Shown piece after piece: positions 8,632 through 17,672 of a DNA stretch of 64,000 bases. The stretch is from JAEXNA01 sp041676625 (lineage in GTDB: Bacteria; Vulcanimicrobiota; Xenobia; Xenobiales; JADMJV01), in the NCBI GenBank assembly GCA_041676625.1, contig JBAYRN010000007.1:22576-86575 (forward strand). Direction: 5' to 3'. Positions within the stretch are counted from its first letter, which is position 1. Every line of letters starts with the position of its first letter. The position numbers were made by a program, and so were the translations under genes. A model generated the notes under the pieces. That model did no database searches. It saw nothing but the letters and a program-made list of their open reading frames with translations, and was not told where the DNA came from.

Positions 8632-11600
8632 ATGAATCCAGGCTCCATAAATCAACCTCACATCCCGCAGGTACAACGCAAACAGGTACCCACCACGCAA
8701 ACCCCGGAGACTCCGGCCGCCGAACCCCAAGATCCCCACGTGCCCACCGAACAGGTGGCCTTCGGCGCCGTTATGAACGTCTCGCCCGATGCCCTCCAGG
8801 TGAAGGACGACGGTAAGGGTGGCTACGAGTCGGAGATGACTCTGGCCTTCGTAAAGAAGTCTGACCGGGAGCGACTGGAGAAAGAAGGAGCCATCTTTCC
8901 CGAGGTTGGTCAGGCGGTCCTGGGAGACGGGATCGGTAAGGAAGGTGCTCTGGAAGTCGTTTCGCTGTACGACACCGAGAACCAGACCTCCAAGAACGTA
9001 TCCGCCGCTATCGAAGTGGACCGCTCCCTGCTGGTGGAAGATCCCGAGACCGGGGCCCGTCCCATCGATTCGCATACCCCCATTTTTCTGGCCCAGGGCG
9101 AAGATATTCTGCCCGCCGACAAACGAGCCGTGGATAAGAGCGCCGCTGTCATTCCCGAGGGCTACGTGGGCACCCTGGCCACCTCCAAGGCCGGCCGAAA
9201 GACGGAAAGCAAGAGAATTCTCGCCAATAACCTGACCAAGACCCTGGGCACTTTCTCCGGCAGTTCCATGGCCGGTTTCCCCATGCCGTTTATCTCCAGT
9301 TATGCTCCCATTTTGGCGCTGGGTTCGGCGGGATTTGCTTTCAACCAGAATATGGAGGCCAGGAAGACCGCCCAGGACCAGCTCGGCTATCTAGATTCTC
9401 AACAGAAAAAATCTGGTAACGATATGGTCGAGTTGGCCGACGAGTTGCTGGGAGAGGGCACCTACAAGGTCTCGGCCAAATCCCATCGCAAGCGTCTGGA
9501 AACCCAGTTGCGTCAGGCCAATCTGCAGTTGGGTTCCGCCGGGCTGTTGGCGCTGGCCGGAGGTACTTCCATCGTGGGTTCGCTGGCCGGGGCTGGAGTG
9601 GCCGGATTCGCGGGCATGGCAGGGGCTGCTGCCGCCACCCCCTTTCTGGCCGGTGCCTCCGTCTTGATGGGCAACGGTGCCATGGTGTTCAACTCCCTGG
9701 CCGAATTGAAAGACCTTTCCAAAGAACGAGCCGAACTCAAGGCGTTGCAGGAAAAGGGCGAGACCCACGTGGATCGCGTGGTCGAGTTCATGAATCAGAT
9801 CCAGGACCCCAGCACCGGCAAAGTCGTGGCCAAGCGTCCCGAAGCTCTGGGCGACGAGCCCGTGAAGATGCCGATCTCAGAGCGCTTGAAACAGATCGAC
9901 AAAGATATGCGAACCCAGCGCTTTCTGGCTGCCGCTTTTTCGGGTAGCGCGGTGACCATCGGTTCCATGCTCACCGGCCTCGGCTCCATGGCTGTGGTCG
10001 GACCCCTTTCTCTGGCTCCCGCGGCGGCCGTGGGGGGAGTGCAGAGCGCTCTTCGGCTGAAGGAACTCTCGGGTGAGAAAAAAGAACTGCTGGAAGCCCA
10101 AAAGAACGGCGAGACCATGGTCGAGCAGGAGATCCAGCAAACCGACGGCACCTGGAATAAAGAGAGGGTGCCGATCTCCACTCTGCTGGCCGAGAACAAA
10201 AAGGAAGTCAATAAACACAAGCTGATTCTTACCGCCGCCGGTACCTTTGGAGCCGGACTGGGATTGACCCTGGGGGCCGGACTCTCTCTGGCGGCCGCCT
10301 CGCCTCTCTTGTTGGTGCCGCTGGCCGTCGGGGCCATGCTGTTCCCCGACAAGGTTAAGGCATTCGCCGACAAGGTCAAGAATTTCCTGAGCGGGACCCT
10401 GGGAGAGTTGGGCCAGTCAGCTCGAGAGGTGAAAAAGAACACGGCCAAAGATGTCGATAAGTTCTCAGAGGCCCTGGATTCCAAGCTGTCGGCCTTGAAG
10501 GAGGCGAGCCCGGAGCTATTCGCTCCCCGGGACGAAAGCGCCATCCCTTTCAAGAAGGACAAGCCCGGGGGCTACTTTACCGAACTCCAGGAGATGGCGC
10601 GGGGATACGCCGCGGCCGACTCGTCCATGGAGCGCCACGAGCGTTTGCGGGAGATCGGCAGTTGGATCGAAAGAGCTCCGGACGCCGCCAAACCCGGACT
10701 GCAAGCGTTCCAGGAAGAGCTGACCAATCTTTCCATGAACGTGGAAGCCCAGTGGTTGGCCCGGGACATCGCCATGGAGATGAAAACCCCCATCACCGAG
10801 AAAGTGGTCAACGACGATCGCGTGAAAGCTCGGGTGGAGGAGCTCAAGTTTCCCTCCGACACCATCCGGGATCAGTACGAGGAATCTCTCCACATCGAAA
10901 ACTCCCCTCAGAAAGCCGGAGAACTGATGCAGGCTTCCCAGGCCGGAGATCGAGACGCTTCTCGTGTTCTGGCCCGAGCCGAGGTTTTTAAAGCGGCTCG
11001 GATTCTGGCTCTGAAGGAACGCAATCTGGGGGTAGACCTCTTTACTCGTTACCTGGACGCAGTCCAGCGCCCCGAAGATGAGGACAATCTGGAACTTCTG
11101 ATCAAAGAGGTCGGCTACAAGCAGCAAGTAGCGGTAACCGGAGAAGAGATCGAGCAAGTTTCGGCAGCCCACCGCACCCTCAACACGCCGCTCCAGTTGG
11201 CGCCCGAGAGCCCTCAGCCTCATCAGCAGAAGCTGGCTCTGGCGGTGGAGGAGATGAAGCAGGCCGACCCCGATGCGGCGGCCAAGCTCCTGGAAGCCGA
11301 CGCCAAGATTTCGGACCCTGAAACCTTTAGGGGGATGACCGCTCAAGAGTCGCTGGCCGAGCGGGCCAAGCTCAATGCCGTCTACCAGTCGGCGCGGCGG
11401 AGCTTGAGGAAAGCCGCTCCGGAGGCTCTCCAGAGCTATCAAGAGGCCGATGATAAACTGCGAGCGCTGGCCCGTACCGAGCCCCAGGCTCAGGTTCAGA
11501 CCGCAGCCGTCCTGCAAGGGCCTGAAGCCCGCATGGAAAACGCCTTCCGAGCTTTGAATCAGCAAGAGCCGAAGTTGGCGCAGCAACTGGGAGAGGCTTT

Positions 11601-12672
11601 CTCCAAGCTGAATAATCCTCGCCAGTACGAAGGCCTTACCGACCAACAAGTCAAGGCGGCCAAGACCGCCAACTCTCTGGAATTGGCCAGGGCCCGTAAG
11701 AAGCTCGGCAAGAAGGAGCCAGAGTTGATGAAGCTCTGGGATGGCGCTCGCAAAGAGGTGGAGAACGCCTACTACGAGCGGTCGGTGGACCCCCAGGTTC
11801 GAGCCAAAGTGATGACCGACCCGGTGGTCACTGAAGCGGCCCAGGAGCTAGGTCTCGGCAAGGAGCAAGTCCAGGGCCTGACCGATGCCCTGCTGAAGTT
11901 TATGATCCTCGAGGATTGCCGAGAACTGAGCGCTCAGCTGAGCGATCAGGATGGAGAACGAGACACCAAAATGGAGCAGTTGGCCGCCGTGGTTGACCGA
12001 GCTCTGATGCGGGAGTCGGCCAGGGCCTTGAACGGCGGCGCGGATTTTGAAGCGCCCGAGAGAGTGGATGCTCAAAACGACAGCAATGTTCAAGCCTTTC
12101 TGGGTCAGAATCCGCAGGTCGTCCAAGTTCTGAATTCTGACCAGTTCAAGGAACTGGCCCAGCGGATGCAACTTCCAGTGGAGCAGGTGGTGCAGGCTTA
12201 CCTCACGCGGGTGCAGGCCGAACTGAACCCCGTTCTGGCAGCTGAAGTCAACGGGAAACTGGAGGCGGGCGATCTTGCTACCAGGCAGACCATGGACGTT
12301 TCTGAAGCGGTGATCGGTCTGATCAGAGAATTGACCCGACCCTCCGACGAGTTGGTCGCCCAGCACCTGGAGCAGAGCATGCAAGGGGTGGTGGTGAAGA
12401 CCATCCTGGAAGACCCGGAGACTACCGCCAGGGCTGATAAGCTGGGTGTGGACGCCGAAGAGACTATGAGACTGATCCTTCAGGCCGAACTGAGCGGAGA
12501 CGTTTCCGCGCTGGCCCAGGTGGAGCAGCAGGCGCAGGCCGGCAGTGCCAAGGCTAAAGGACAACTGGAGATGATCCAGGCCATGTCCCAGGACCTGGTC
12601 GCCCTCTCTCGGCAGGTCGCCGCCCAGGCCGAGCAAGGCGCCGTTCCGCCGCCCGAAGGCCGGGCTGCTTAG
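8632..12672 (+). CDS. Giant repeat-containing multi-membrane protein of unknown function, 1346 aa
   Basis: I do not recognise a family. The N-terminus is Pro/Gln/Thr-rich with no Sec signal. Residues 40-190 form a soluble domain. Four Gly/Ala-rich hydrophobic blocks follow (about 205-237, 300-354, 431-472, 529-571), each long enough for a membrane hairpin. They belong to a roughly 115-residue repeat in which the hydrophobic block is followed by a charged helix (LAELKDLSKERAELKALQEK, then GETHVDRVVE; again LRLKELSGEKKELLEAQKNG, then ETMVEQE). The C-terminal half is soluble and helical. It holds a clear duplication of about 85-100 residues (VEEMKQADPDAAAKLLEADA and FRALNQQEPKLAQQLGEAFS, each followed by a charged helix). 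Later come looser repeats around EAAQELGLGKEQVQ and RADKLGVDAEETMR. It has its own promoter and terminator and stands beside two subtilases. Possible roles are a surface or secreted structure or a membrane-remodelling protein; this is speculation. Confidence 0.85.
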   Translation: MNPGSINQPHIPQVQRKQVPTTQTPETPAAEPQDPHVPTEQVAFGAVMNVSPDALQVKDDGKGGYESEMTLAFVKKSDRERLEKEGAIFPEVGQAVLGDGIGKEGALEVVSLYDTENQTSKNVSAAIEVDRSLLVEDPETGARPIDSHTPIFLAQGEDILPADKRAVDKSAAVIPEGYVGTLATSKAGRKTESKRILANNLTKTLGTFSGSSMAGFPMPFISSYAPILALGSAGFAFNQNMEARKTAQDQLGYLDSQQKKSGNDMVELADELLGEGTYKVSAKSHRKRLETQLRQANLQLGSAGLLALAGGTSIVGSLAGAGVAGFAGMAGAAAATPFLAGASVLMGNGAMVFNSLAELKDLSKERAELKALQEKGETHVDRVVEFMNQIQDPSTGKVVAKRPEALGDEPVKMPISERLKQIDKDMRTQRFLAAAFSGSAVTIGSMLTGLGSMAVVGPLSLAPAAAVGGVQSALRLKELSGEKKELLEAQKNGETMVEQEIQQTDGTWNKERVPISTLLAENKKEVNKHKLILTAAGTFGAGLGLTLGAGLSLAAASPLLLVPLAVGAMLFPDKVKAFADKVKNFLSGTLGELGQSAREVKKNTAKDVDKFSEALDSKLSALKEASPELFAPRDESAIPFKKDKPGGYFTELQEMARGYAAADSSMERHERLREIGSWIERAPDAAKPGLQAFQEELTNLSMNVEAQWLARDIAMEMKTPITEKVVNDDRVKARVEELKFPSDTIRDQYEESLHIENSPQKAGELMQASQAGDRDASRVLARAEVFKAARILALKERNLGVDLFTRYLDAVQRPEDEDNLELLIKEVGYKQQVAVTGEEIEQVSAAHRTLNTPLQLAPESPQPHQQKLALAVEEMKQADPDAAAKLLEADAKISDPETFRGMTAQESLAERAKLNAVYQSARRSLRKAAPEALQSYQEADDKLRALARTEPQAQVQTAAVLQGPEARMENAFRALNQQEPKLAQQLGEAFSKLNNPRQYEGLTDQQVKAAKTANSLELARARKKLGKKEPELMKLWDGARKEVENAYYERSVDPQVRAKVMTDPVVTEAAQELGLGKEQVQGLTDALLKFMILEDCRELSAQLSDQDGERDTKMEQLAAVVDRALMRESARALNGGADFEAPERVDAQNDSNVQAFLGQNPQVVQVLNSDQFKELAQRMQLPVEQVVQAYLTRVQAELNPVLAAEVNGKLEAGDLATRQTMDVSEAVIGLIRELTRPSDELVAQHLEQSMQGVVVKTILEDPETTARADKLGVDAEETMRLILQAELSGDVSALAQVEQQAQAGSAKAKGQLEMIQAMSQDLVALSRQVAAQAEQGAVPPPEGRAA

Positions 12673-12781
12673 GATCTGATCCTTAACAAAGAATTTACAT
12701 ATGATGCGTTGTTTTCAGTACTTCGTTCCACCCGGCCGGAGTAAGCTATAGACAACTTCCATTTCTTTCGATGCAAAGTCC

Positions 12782-12807
12782 GACCGCCGCCCGGCGGTCT
12801 TTTTTTT
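12782..12807 (+). terminator. Rho-independent terminator after the giant-protein gene
   Basis: GACCGCC, loop GCCC, GGCGGTC (12782-12799) followed by eight T (12800-12807). It is 110 bases after the stop at 12672; I see no gene in between. Confidence 0.9.
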
Positions 12808-12853
12808 ACCCAATGTTCACATGGTCTGTCCCGGGACCCGATATCCTGGCTTT

Positions 12854-15109
12854 ATGATTATTGGGCAAAGTTCAAAAATAGGATTGGCTGCTCATCTCAC
12901 TGGTCAAACTCCGAAAACCTCCGCTGCAAAGGCTGCTGAGCCTGCTGCCTTTATGCCGACAGACAGACTGTCGATCGGCCACGACGATTCCACCTTTTCC
13001 AACGGGGTCCGAAGTCGTCTGACCGGCCTTGAGCCGGAGATCAGCGCACAAGAAAAGTTTTTAGAACAGTATGAGTTCGTTCCCGATCAGGTTCTGGTCA
13101 GGCTGAAGAGCCAGGTTGGCAACTTTTCAGAGTTCGCTACCGAGTACGGGGGCAAGGTCCTCAGGAACATCGACCTGACCGGACTGAAGACCTCCAGAGC
13201 CAGCTCCGAGCACCTGATGCTGGTGGGGCTCAACGGTGAGTTGTCGGTAGCCGAAGCCATGGTGTTGATGGCCAAAGACGACCGGGTTTCGGTGGTGGAG
13301 TCCAACGACATCGTGAGAACTCAAGTGACCGGTGAGCCGAAATCCGTGTCTCCGGACGACCTGGATGCCACCCTCTGGGGTCTCCATAACGAAGGGCAGG
13401 ATGGGGGCAAGGCCGGTATCGACATCGGCGCCAAAGCGGCCTGGGAAACCAGCGTGGGAAGCCGTACCGGACCCATCGTGGCGGTCATCGACACAGGCGT
13501 CGACATCCGCCACCCGGATCTCAAGGACAACATTTGGACCAATGAGGGGGAGATCCCCGGCGACGGAATCGACAACGACGGAAACGGTGTGATTGACGAC
13601 GTCAACGGGTACAACTCGGCCGCCAAGAACAATGACCCCAAAGACGATAACGGCCACGGCACTCACGTAGCCGGAACCATCGGGGCGGTGGGAAACAACG
13701 GCAAGGGGATCACCGGGGTCAATCAACAGGCCCGGATCATGCCGGTTCGCTTTCTCTCTCAAGACGGGAGCGGCAACACCGCCGACGCCATCGAGGCGCT
13801 GGTCTACGCCAGTCGGACCGGGGCCCGGATCGTGAACAACAGTTGGGGGGGCAATAAGTACAACCAATTAGTGTTCGACGTGATCGCCGACTCTCCGGCG
13901 CTCTTCGTATGCGCTGCCGGCAACGAGGCCTACGATAACGACATCCGTCCGGTTTATCCGGCTACCCTGCCCCTGGACAACATCATCTCGGTGACCGCCC
14001 ATGACCGCAACAACGAATTTCCCAAGTTTGCCAATCGGGGGGAGAAGACGGTCCATTTGGCCGCCCCGGGGGTCGATATCAACTCCACCCAGCCAGGCAA
14101 TAAGTTTCAGTTCCTGAGCGGTACCTCCATGGCTACCCCCCACGTGGCCGGGGCGGCCACTTTGCTGGCCACCGTGGTGCCGGATATCAGCAACGAAGAG
14201 ATCAAATTCCGGCTGATGAACAATCTTTCGGAGCTACCGGAGAAGTACGGTAGCCGCATCATCAGCGGCGGTCGTCTCGACCTAGGCAAGGCACTGGAGA
14301 AGGACACCACTGCTCCGGCCCCGGTCGGTGAGTTGAAACTGGAGTCGGCCCGGCCGAGCAAACTCAACGTCTCCTGGATCGCTTCCGGCGACGATGGGAT
14401 GGAGGGAAATCTTTCCGGTTATGACGTTCGCTACACTCTGGGAGCCTTCAAGAATGGGGAGTCGGATGAGGGGATCCCTTTCAACGAAGCGCGGCGCCTG
14501 CCCACCGGCAAGCCGGTACCCTCCGGTCAGAAAGAGCTAATCGAGTTTGCACTCACCCCTTCGGGGAAACCCCGCCACCTGACTCTGGGAGTCATCGGTT
14601 TGGATAACGTCATCAACAAGAGCGAACTGCGGACTTTGAGTCTGGAAGTGCCGGCCGCGAAGGTGGCCTTTGAAGACCGAGGAGAAGGGGAGAACGCCTT
14701 TGCCCCGAGCGAGCACTGGAGTCTGGTCGATGAACCCGGCCGGGGCAAGGTTTACACGGAATCTCCGAACGGCGATTACCCGCCCAACCGAGATGCCCAA
14801 CTGACCTCCAACAAGTTTTCTCTGGAAGAGTTTAAGCGCCCGGTTCTGCACTTCGACTCCAAGATCGACGTGGAACTCAAGCACGACAAGTTTGTGGTGG
14901 AGATCGAAAAGTACGGATGGTTCGGCCGCCGCAGTTGGGAGCAACTCGCCCGTTTCGACGGTCTGTCGGACTGGCAGAACCACAAGCTTGACCTCAGCGG
15001 CTACACCGGTAAAGACGACATGCGCATTCGATTTCGGCTGGAGAGCGACAAAGACCGCAACCGTGACGGAGTCTATCTGGACAACGTGGTGATTGCTGAA
15101 GCCGAGTAG
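12854..15109 (+). CDS. Subtilisin-family (S8) serine protease, first of two paralogues
   Basis: 751 residues from ATG 12854. The catalytic triad is complete: Asp213 (VIDTGVD), His268 (NGHGTHVAG) and Ser425 (SGTSMATPH), with oxyanion Asn329 (NNSWGG). An acidic loop (GDGIDNDGNGVIDD, 236-249) is likely to bind calcium, as in fervidolysin-like subtilases. Residues 73-155 look like an inhibitor-I9/fervidolysin-type propeptide (VPDQVLVRLKSQVGNFSEFA). After the protease come a fibronectin-III-like segment (about 485-600) and a C-terminal beta-sandwich of about 150 residues ending GVYLDNVVIAEAE. No Sec signal peptide is visible; the N-terminus is MIIGQSSKIGLAAH followed by an Ala/Pro/Thr-rich stretch. 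An ATG was preferred over the upstream in-frame start at 12821 because it aligns with the paralogue's N-terminus. No good ribosome site is seen. It lies between two terminators, so it is its own transcription unit. Confidence 0.9.
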   Translation: MIIGQSSKIGLAAHLTGQTPKTSAAKAAEPAAFMPTDRLSIGHDDSTFSNGVRSRLTGLEPEISAQEKFLEQYEFVPDQVLVRLKSQVGNFSEFATEYGGKVLRNIDLTGLKTSRASSEHLMLVGLNGELSVAEAMVLMAKDDRVSVVESNDIVRTQVTGEPKSVSPDDLDATLWGLHNEGQDGGKAGIDIGAKAAWETSVGSRTGPIVAVIDTGVDIRHPDLKDNIWTNEGEIPGDGIDNDGNGVIDDVNGYNSAAKNNDPKDDNGHGTHVAGTIGAVGNNGKGITGVNQQARIMPVRFLSQDGSGNTADAIEALVYASRTGARIVNNSWGGNKYNQLVFDVIADSPALFVCAAGNEAYDNDIRPVYPATLPLDNIISVTAHDRNNEFPKFANRGEKTVHLAAPGVDINSTQPGNKFQFLSGTSMATPHVAGAATLLATVVPDISNEEIKFRLMNNLSELPEKYGSRIISGGRLDLGKALEKDTTAPAPVGELKLESARPSKLNVSWIASGDDGMEGNLSGYDVRYTLGAFKNGESDEGIPFNEARRLPTGKPVPSGQKELIEFALTPSGKPRHLTLGVIGLDNVINKSELRTLSLEVPAAKVAFEDRGEGENAFAPSEHWSLVDEPGRGKVYTESPNGDYPPNRDAQLTSNKFSLEEFKRPVLHFDSKIDVELKHDKFVVEIEKYGWFGRRSWEQLARFDGLSDWQNHKLDLSGYTGKDDMRIRFRLESDKDRNRDGVYLDNVVIAEAE

Positions 15110-15132
15110 ACCTCGCCATGGTAAAGAAAGAG

Positions 15133-15159
15133 AGCTTCTCCTGGGAGAGGCTTTTTTTT
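15133..15159 (+). terminator. Rho-independent terminator after the first subtilase
   Basis: AGCTTCTC, loop CTGG, GAGAGGCT (8 bp with one G-T pair) running into a T8 tract, 24 bases after the stop codon. It separates the two subtilase genes transcriptionally. The 148 bases after it, up to 15307, are AT-rich and must hold the promoter of the second subtilase, but I could not identify convincing hexamers. Confidence 0.85.
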
Positions 15160-15307
15160 GTGCCAGGGTTTCAGGATCTTTTAAGAGATCACGGCTCTGA
15201 GATTTTAGTTCACACAGTTTTAATACTTTCGACTTTCGTGTTTTTTATGATTTGCACAGAAAACAGGCCCGTAGAGGCTGTTCAATATTCCAGGGAGATT
15301 ACTCATT

Positions 15308-17611
15308 ATGATTGTTAAAACCACTAGACCGAACACGCTATTTACAGCCCAGAAGGTAGCTTCGGCCGCCCCTGCCGCGCCCGCTAAAGAAGCCGCCGCT
15401 GCAGCCGCGGTACCCGCGGACGCCGTCCAGCTTTCCGCCCCCCAGGGTGGATTCAATCTGAGCGCCTTGATGGCTGAAACCGCCAAAGAGGCAGCCAGCC
15501 TGGAGACGAAACTTCCCGAGCACGTAGAGAGCGAAGTCATCGTCAAACTGAAGCCCGAATTCGCCTTCTCGGCCGCTGAAGGCGCTTCGCCCTCCGGTGG
15601 ATTCGCCGAGCAATACGGGGCCAAAGTTCTGCAAAAATTCGACATCCCCGAGAACATGTTCAAAGCGTTCAACGGAGAGATGGTTCTGCTGAAACTTCCC
15701 GCCGGCATGAGTACCGCTCAAGCCATGGTCATGATGCAGAAAGACGGTCGGGTTGAGTACGCGGTACAAAACGACGTCATCAAGTTGACCACCGATATGT
15801 CCGGTGAAGCCGAGACGGGGATCGCCTCCAAGCCTGAAAACTTGAACGGCCAACTGTGGGGAATCAACAACGAAGGCCAGACCGGCGGTAAGGTCGACGC
15901 CGACGTCGACGCTCCTGAAGCCTGGACTCTGCAAACCGGTAAGACACAAGCTGAAGGCGGACCGCTGATCGCCATCATCGATACCGGTATCAACTACAAC
16001 CACGAAGCCTTGCAGGGCAACATTTGGACCAACCCGGGCGAGATCCCCGGTGACGGCATCGACAACGATGGCAACGGCGTCATCGACGATGTTCACGGGT
16101 TCAACGCGGCTGCCAAGACCGGTGATCCTTTGGACGACAATGATCACGGTTCACACTGCGCAGGCTCCATTGCCGCCAACGGCAACAACTCCAAAGGCCT
16201 CTACGGGGTATCCCAAAAGGGTAACATGATGGGAGTGAAGTTCCTGACTGCCAGCGGCGGTGGGACTCTGGCCGCAGCCATCGACTCGGTACTGTACGCC
16301 ACCAAAATGGGCGCACGGGTCACCTCCAACAGTTGGGGTGGCGGCGGTTTCAACCAGGCTCTTTACGACGCTTTCAAATCGTCCCCCGCCATGCACATCA
16401 TCGCGGCTGGAAACGAGAGCAACAACAACGACGCTCGTCCGGCTTACCCGGCTACCTTCGACCTGCCTAACGTGATCTCGGTCGCTGCTACCGATCACAA
16501 CGACGGAATCGCTCGATTCAGTAACTACGGCAAAACCACCGTCGACCTGGGAGCTCCCGGGGTAGACATCCTCAGTTCTACCTCCGGCGGCGACAAAGAG
16601 TACAAGAGCTTCTCCGGTACTTCGATGGCCACCCCTCACGTGACCGGTGCGGCCAACCTGCTGCTGACCCAGTTCCCCGAGATGAGCAACGAAGAGCTGA
16701 AATCGCGTCTGATGAACACCGGTGATTCGGTCGCCAGCCTGCAAGGCAAGACCGTATCCGGAAAGCGCCTGAACGCCAACAACGCGATGGAGACCGATAC
16801 CACGGCCCCCGCCGCCCCCAACGACTTCCGGGTGAAAAACGCCAACGCCGGGGAAGTGACCGTGGGCTTTACCGCCACCGGTGATGACGGTTGGTGCGGA
16901 AACGCTTCCGGCTACATCGTGAAGGTCAGCGACCGGCCCATCGTGGATGGCGAAGCCGCTGAAGGTCAGGTCTCGTTTGATGCCGCTCAGACCGTGGTTA
17001 CCGGAGCCCCCGGTGAAACCGGCACCCTGGAAGAGGTGAAGATCAAAACTCGCCTCTCAGGCACCGAGCGTCCCATCTACGTGGCTCTGAAGGTGGCCGA
17101 TAACATCGGTAACCTCAGTGAAGTGAGAACCGCTTCCGGGACCGTACCGGCTGCCAAAGTCGCTTTCGAAGACACCGTGGACGGTACTGCGAACAACTTC
17201 ACGCCCGAAGGCACCTGGGCCAAGGTGGAAGTTCCCGGTCGTGGCAAGGTCTGGACCGACAGCCCCGATGGCGCCTACGGCCAGGATCAGGACATCAGCC
17301 TGACCAGCCGCCCCATCAGCCTGAAGGACCTCGCCGGTGCGACCCTGGCTTTCGATGCCAAGTTCGACCTGGAAAACCGCTATGACAACGTTCACGTGGA
17401 AGTAGCACAGGTTCCCGCCGAAGGCGCCGAAACCCAGTGGGCCAGCGCGGCCGTTCTCAACGGAACTTCGGACTGGAGCAACCGGGAAGTCGACCTGTCT
17501 GCCTACGACGGCAAGGACGTGCAAGTCCGTTTCCGACTGAAATCGGACGGCTCCGTCAATCAGGATGGGATCTACCTGGACAACTTCGTCATCGCCGGCG
17601 GTCAGGGCTAA
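15308..17611 (+). CDS. Subtilisin-family (S8) serine protease, second paralogue
   Basis: 767 residues. Same architecture as the gene at 12854: Ala/Pro-rich N-terminus without a Sec signal (MIVKTTRPNTLFTAQKVASA), propeptide-like region (about 70-160), protease domain, fibronectin-III-like region, and C-terminal beta-sandwich (VAFEDTVDGTANNFTPEG ... YLDNFVIAGGQG). Triad: Asp225 (IIDTGIN), His280 in a non-consensus box (DHGSHCAG instead of HGTHVAG), Ser439 (SGTSMATPH), with oxyanion Asn341 (SNSWGG). Start ATG 15308 has GGGAG about 10 bases upstream. Codon choice looks stronger and more uniform than in its sister (frequent AAC, GGT, GAA, CTG), hinting at high expression. The pair arose by duplication but has diverged well beyond recent copies. 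The protease is probably active; its substrate is unknown. Confidence 0.92.
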   Translation: MIVKTTRPNTLFTAQKVASAAPAAPAKEAAAAAAVPADAVQLSAPQGGFNLSALMAETAKEAASLETKLPEHVESEVIVKLKPEFAFSAAEGASPSGGFAEQYGAKVLQKFDIPENMFKAFNGEMVLLKLPAGMSTAQAMVMMQKDGRVEYAVQNDVIKLTTDMSGEAETGIASKPENLNGQLWGINNEGQTGGKVDADVDAPEAWTLQTGKTQAEGGPLIAIIDTGINYNHEALQGNIWTNPGEIPGDGIDNDGNGVIDDVHGFNAAAKTGDPLDDNDHGSHCAGSIAANGNNSKGLYGVSQKGNMMGVKFLTASGGGTLAAAIDSVLYATKMGARVTSNSWGGGGFNQALYDAFKSSPAMHIIAAGNESNNNDARPAYPATFDLPNVISVAATDHNDGIARFSNYGKTTVDLGAPGVDILSSTSGGDKEYKSFSGTSMATPHVTGAANLLLTQFPEMSNEELKSRLMNTGDSVASLQGKTVSGKRLNANNAMETDTTAPAAPNDFRVKNANAGEVTVGFTATGDDGWCGNASGYIVKVSDRPIVDGEAAEGQVSFDAAQTVVTGAPGETGTLEEVKIKTRLSGTERPIYVALKVADNIGNLSEVRTASGTVPAAKVAFEDTVDGTANNFTPEGTWAKVEVPGRGKVWTDSPDGAYGQDQDISLTSRPISLKDLAGATLAFDAKFDLENRYDNVHVEVAQVPAEGAETQWASAAVLNGTSDWSNREVDLSAYDGKDVQVRFRLKSDGSVNQDGIYLDNFVIAGGQG

Positions 17612-17623
17612 GCCCCAACCACA

Positions 17624-17672
17624 CCGGAATAAAAAAAAGCCCCCGAGTCTCGGGGGCTTTTTTTTATTCCGG
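17624..17672. terminator. Bidirectional terminator, near-perfect 23-bp inverted repeat
   Basis: Arm CCGGAAT-A8-GCCCCCGA (17624-17646), loop GTC, complementary arm 17650-17672. GC core plus A8/T8 flanks give a terminator on both strands. It closes the subtilase gene (plus) and the TPR gene (minus); the stop codon TAA of the latter lies inside the arm at 17664-17666. Confidence 0.95.

Noticed and set aside
10516..11649. Long minus-strand frame inside the giant-protein gene
   Set aside because: The plus-strand frame runs unbroken for 1346 codons with a promoter, ribosome site and terminator; the antisense frame has none of these.
12746..12755. CTATAGACAA shared with 38300-38309, each followed by a TTCCATTT segment
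   Set aside because: Ten matching bases at two sites is weak, spacing differs, and I see no functional reason. A genome-wide count would be needed to call a motif.
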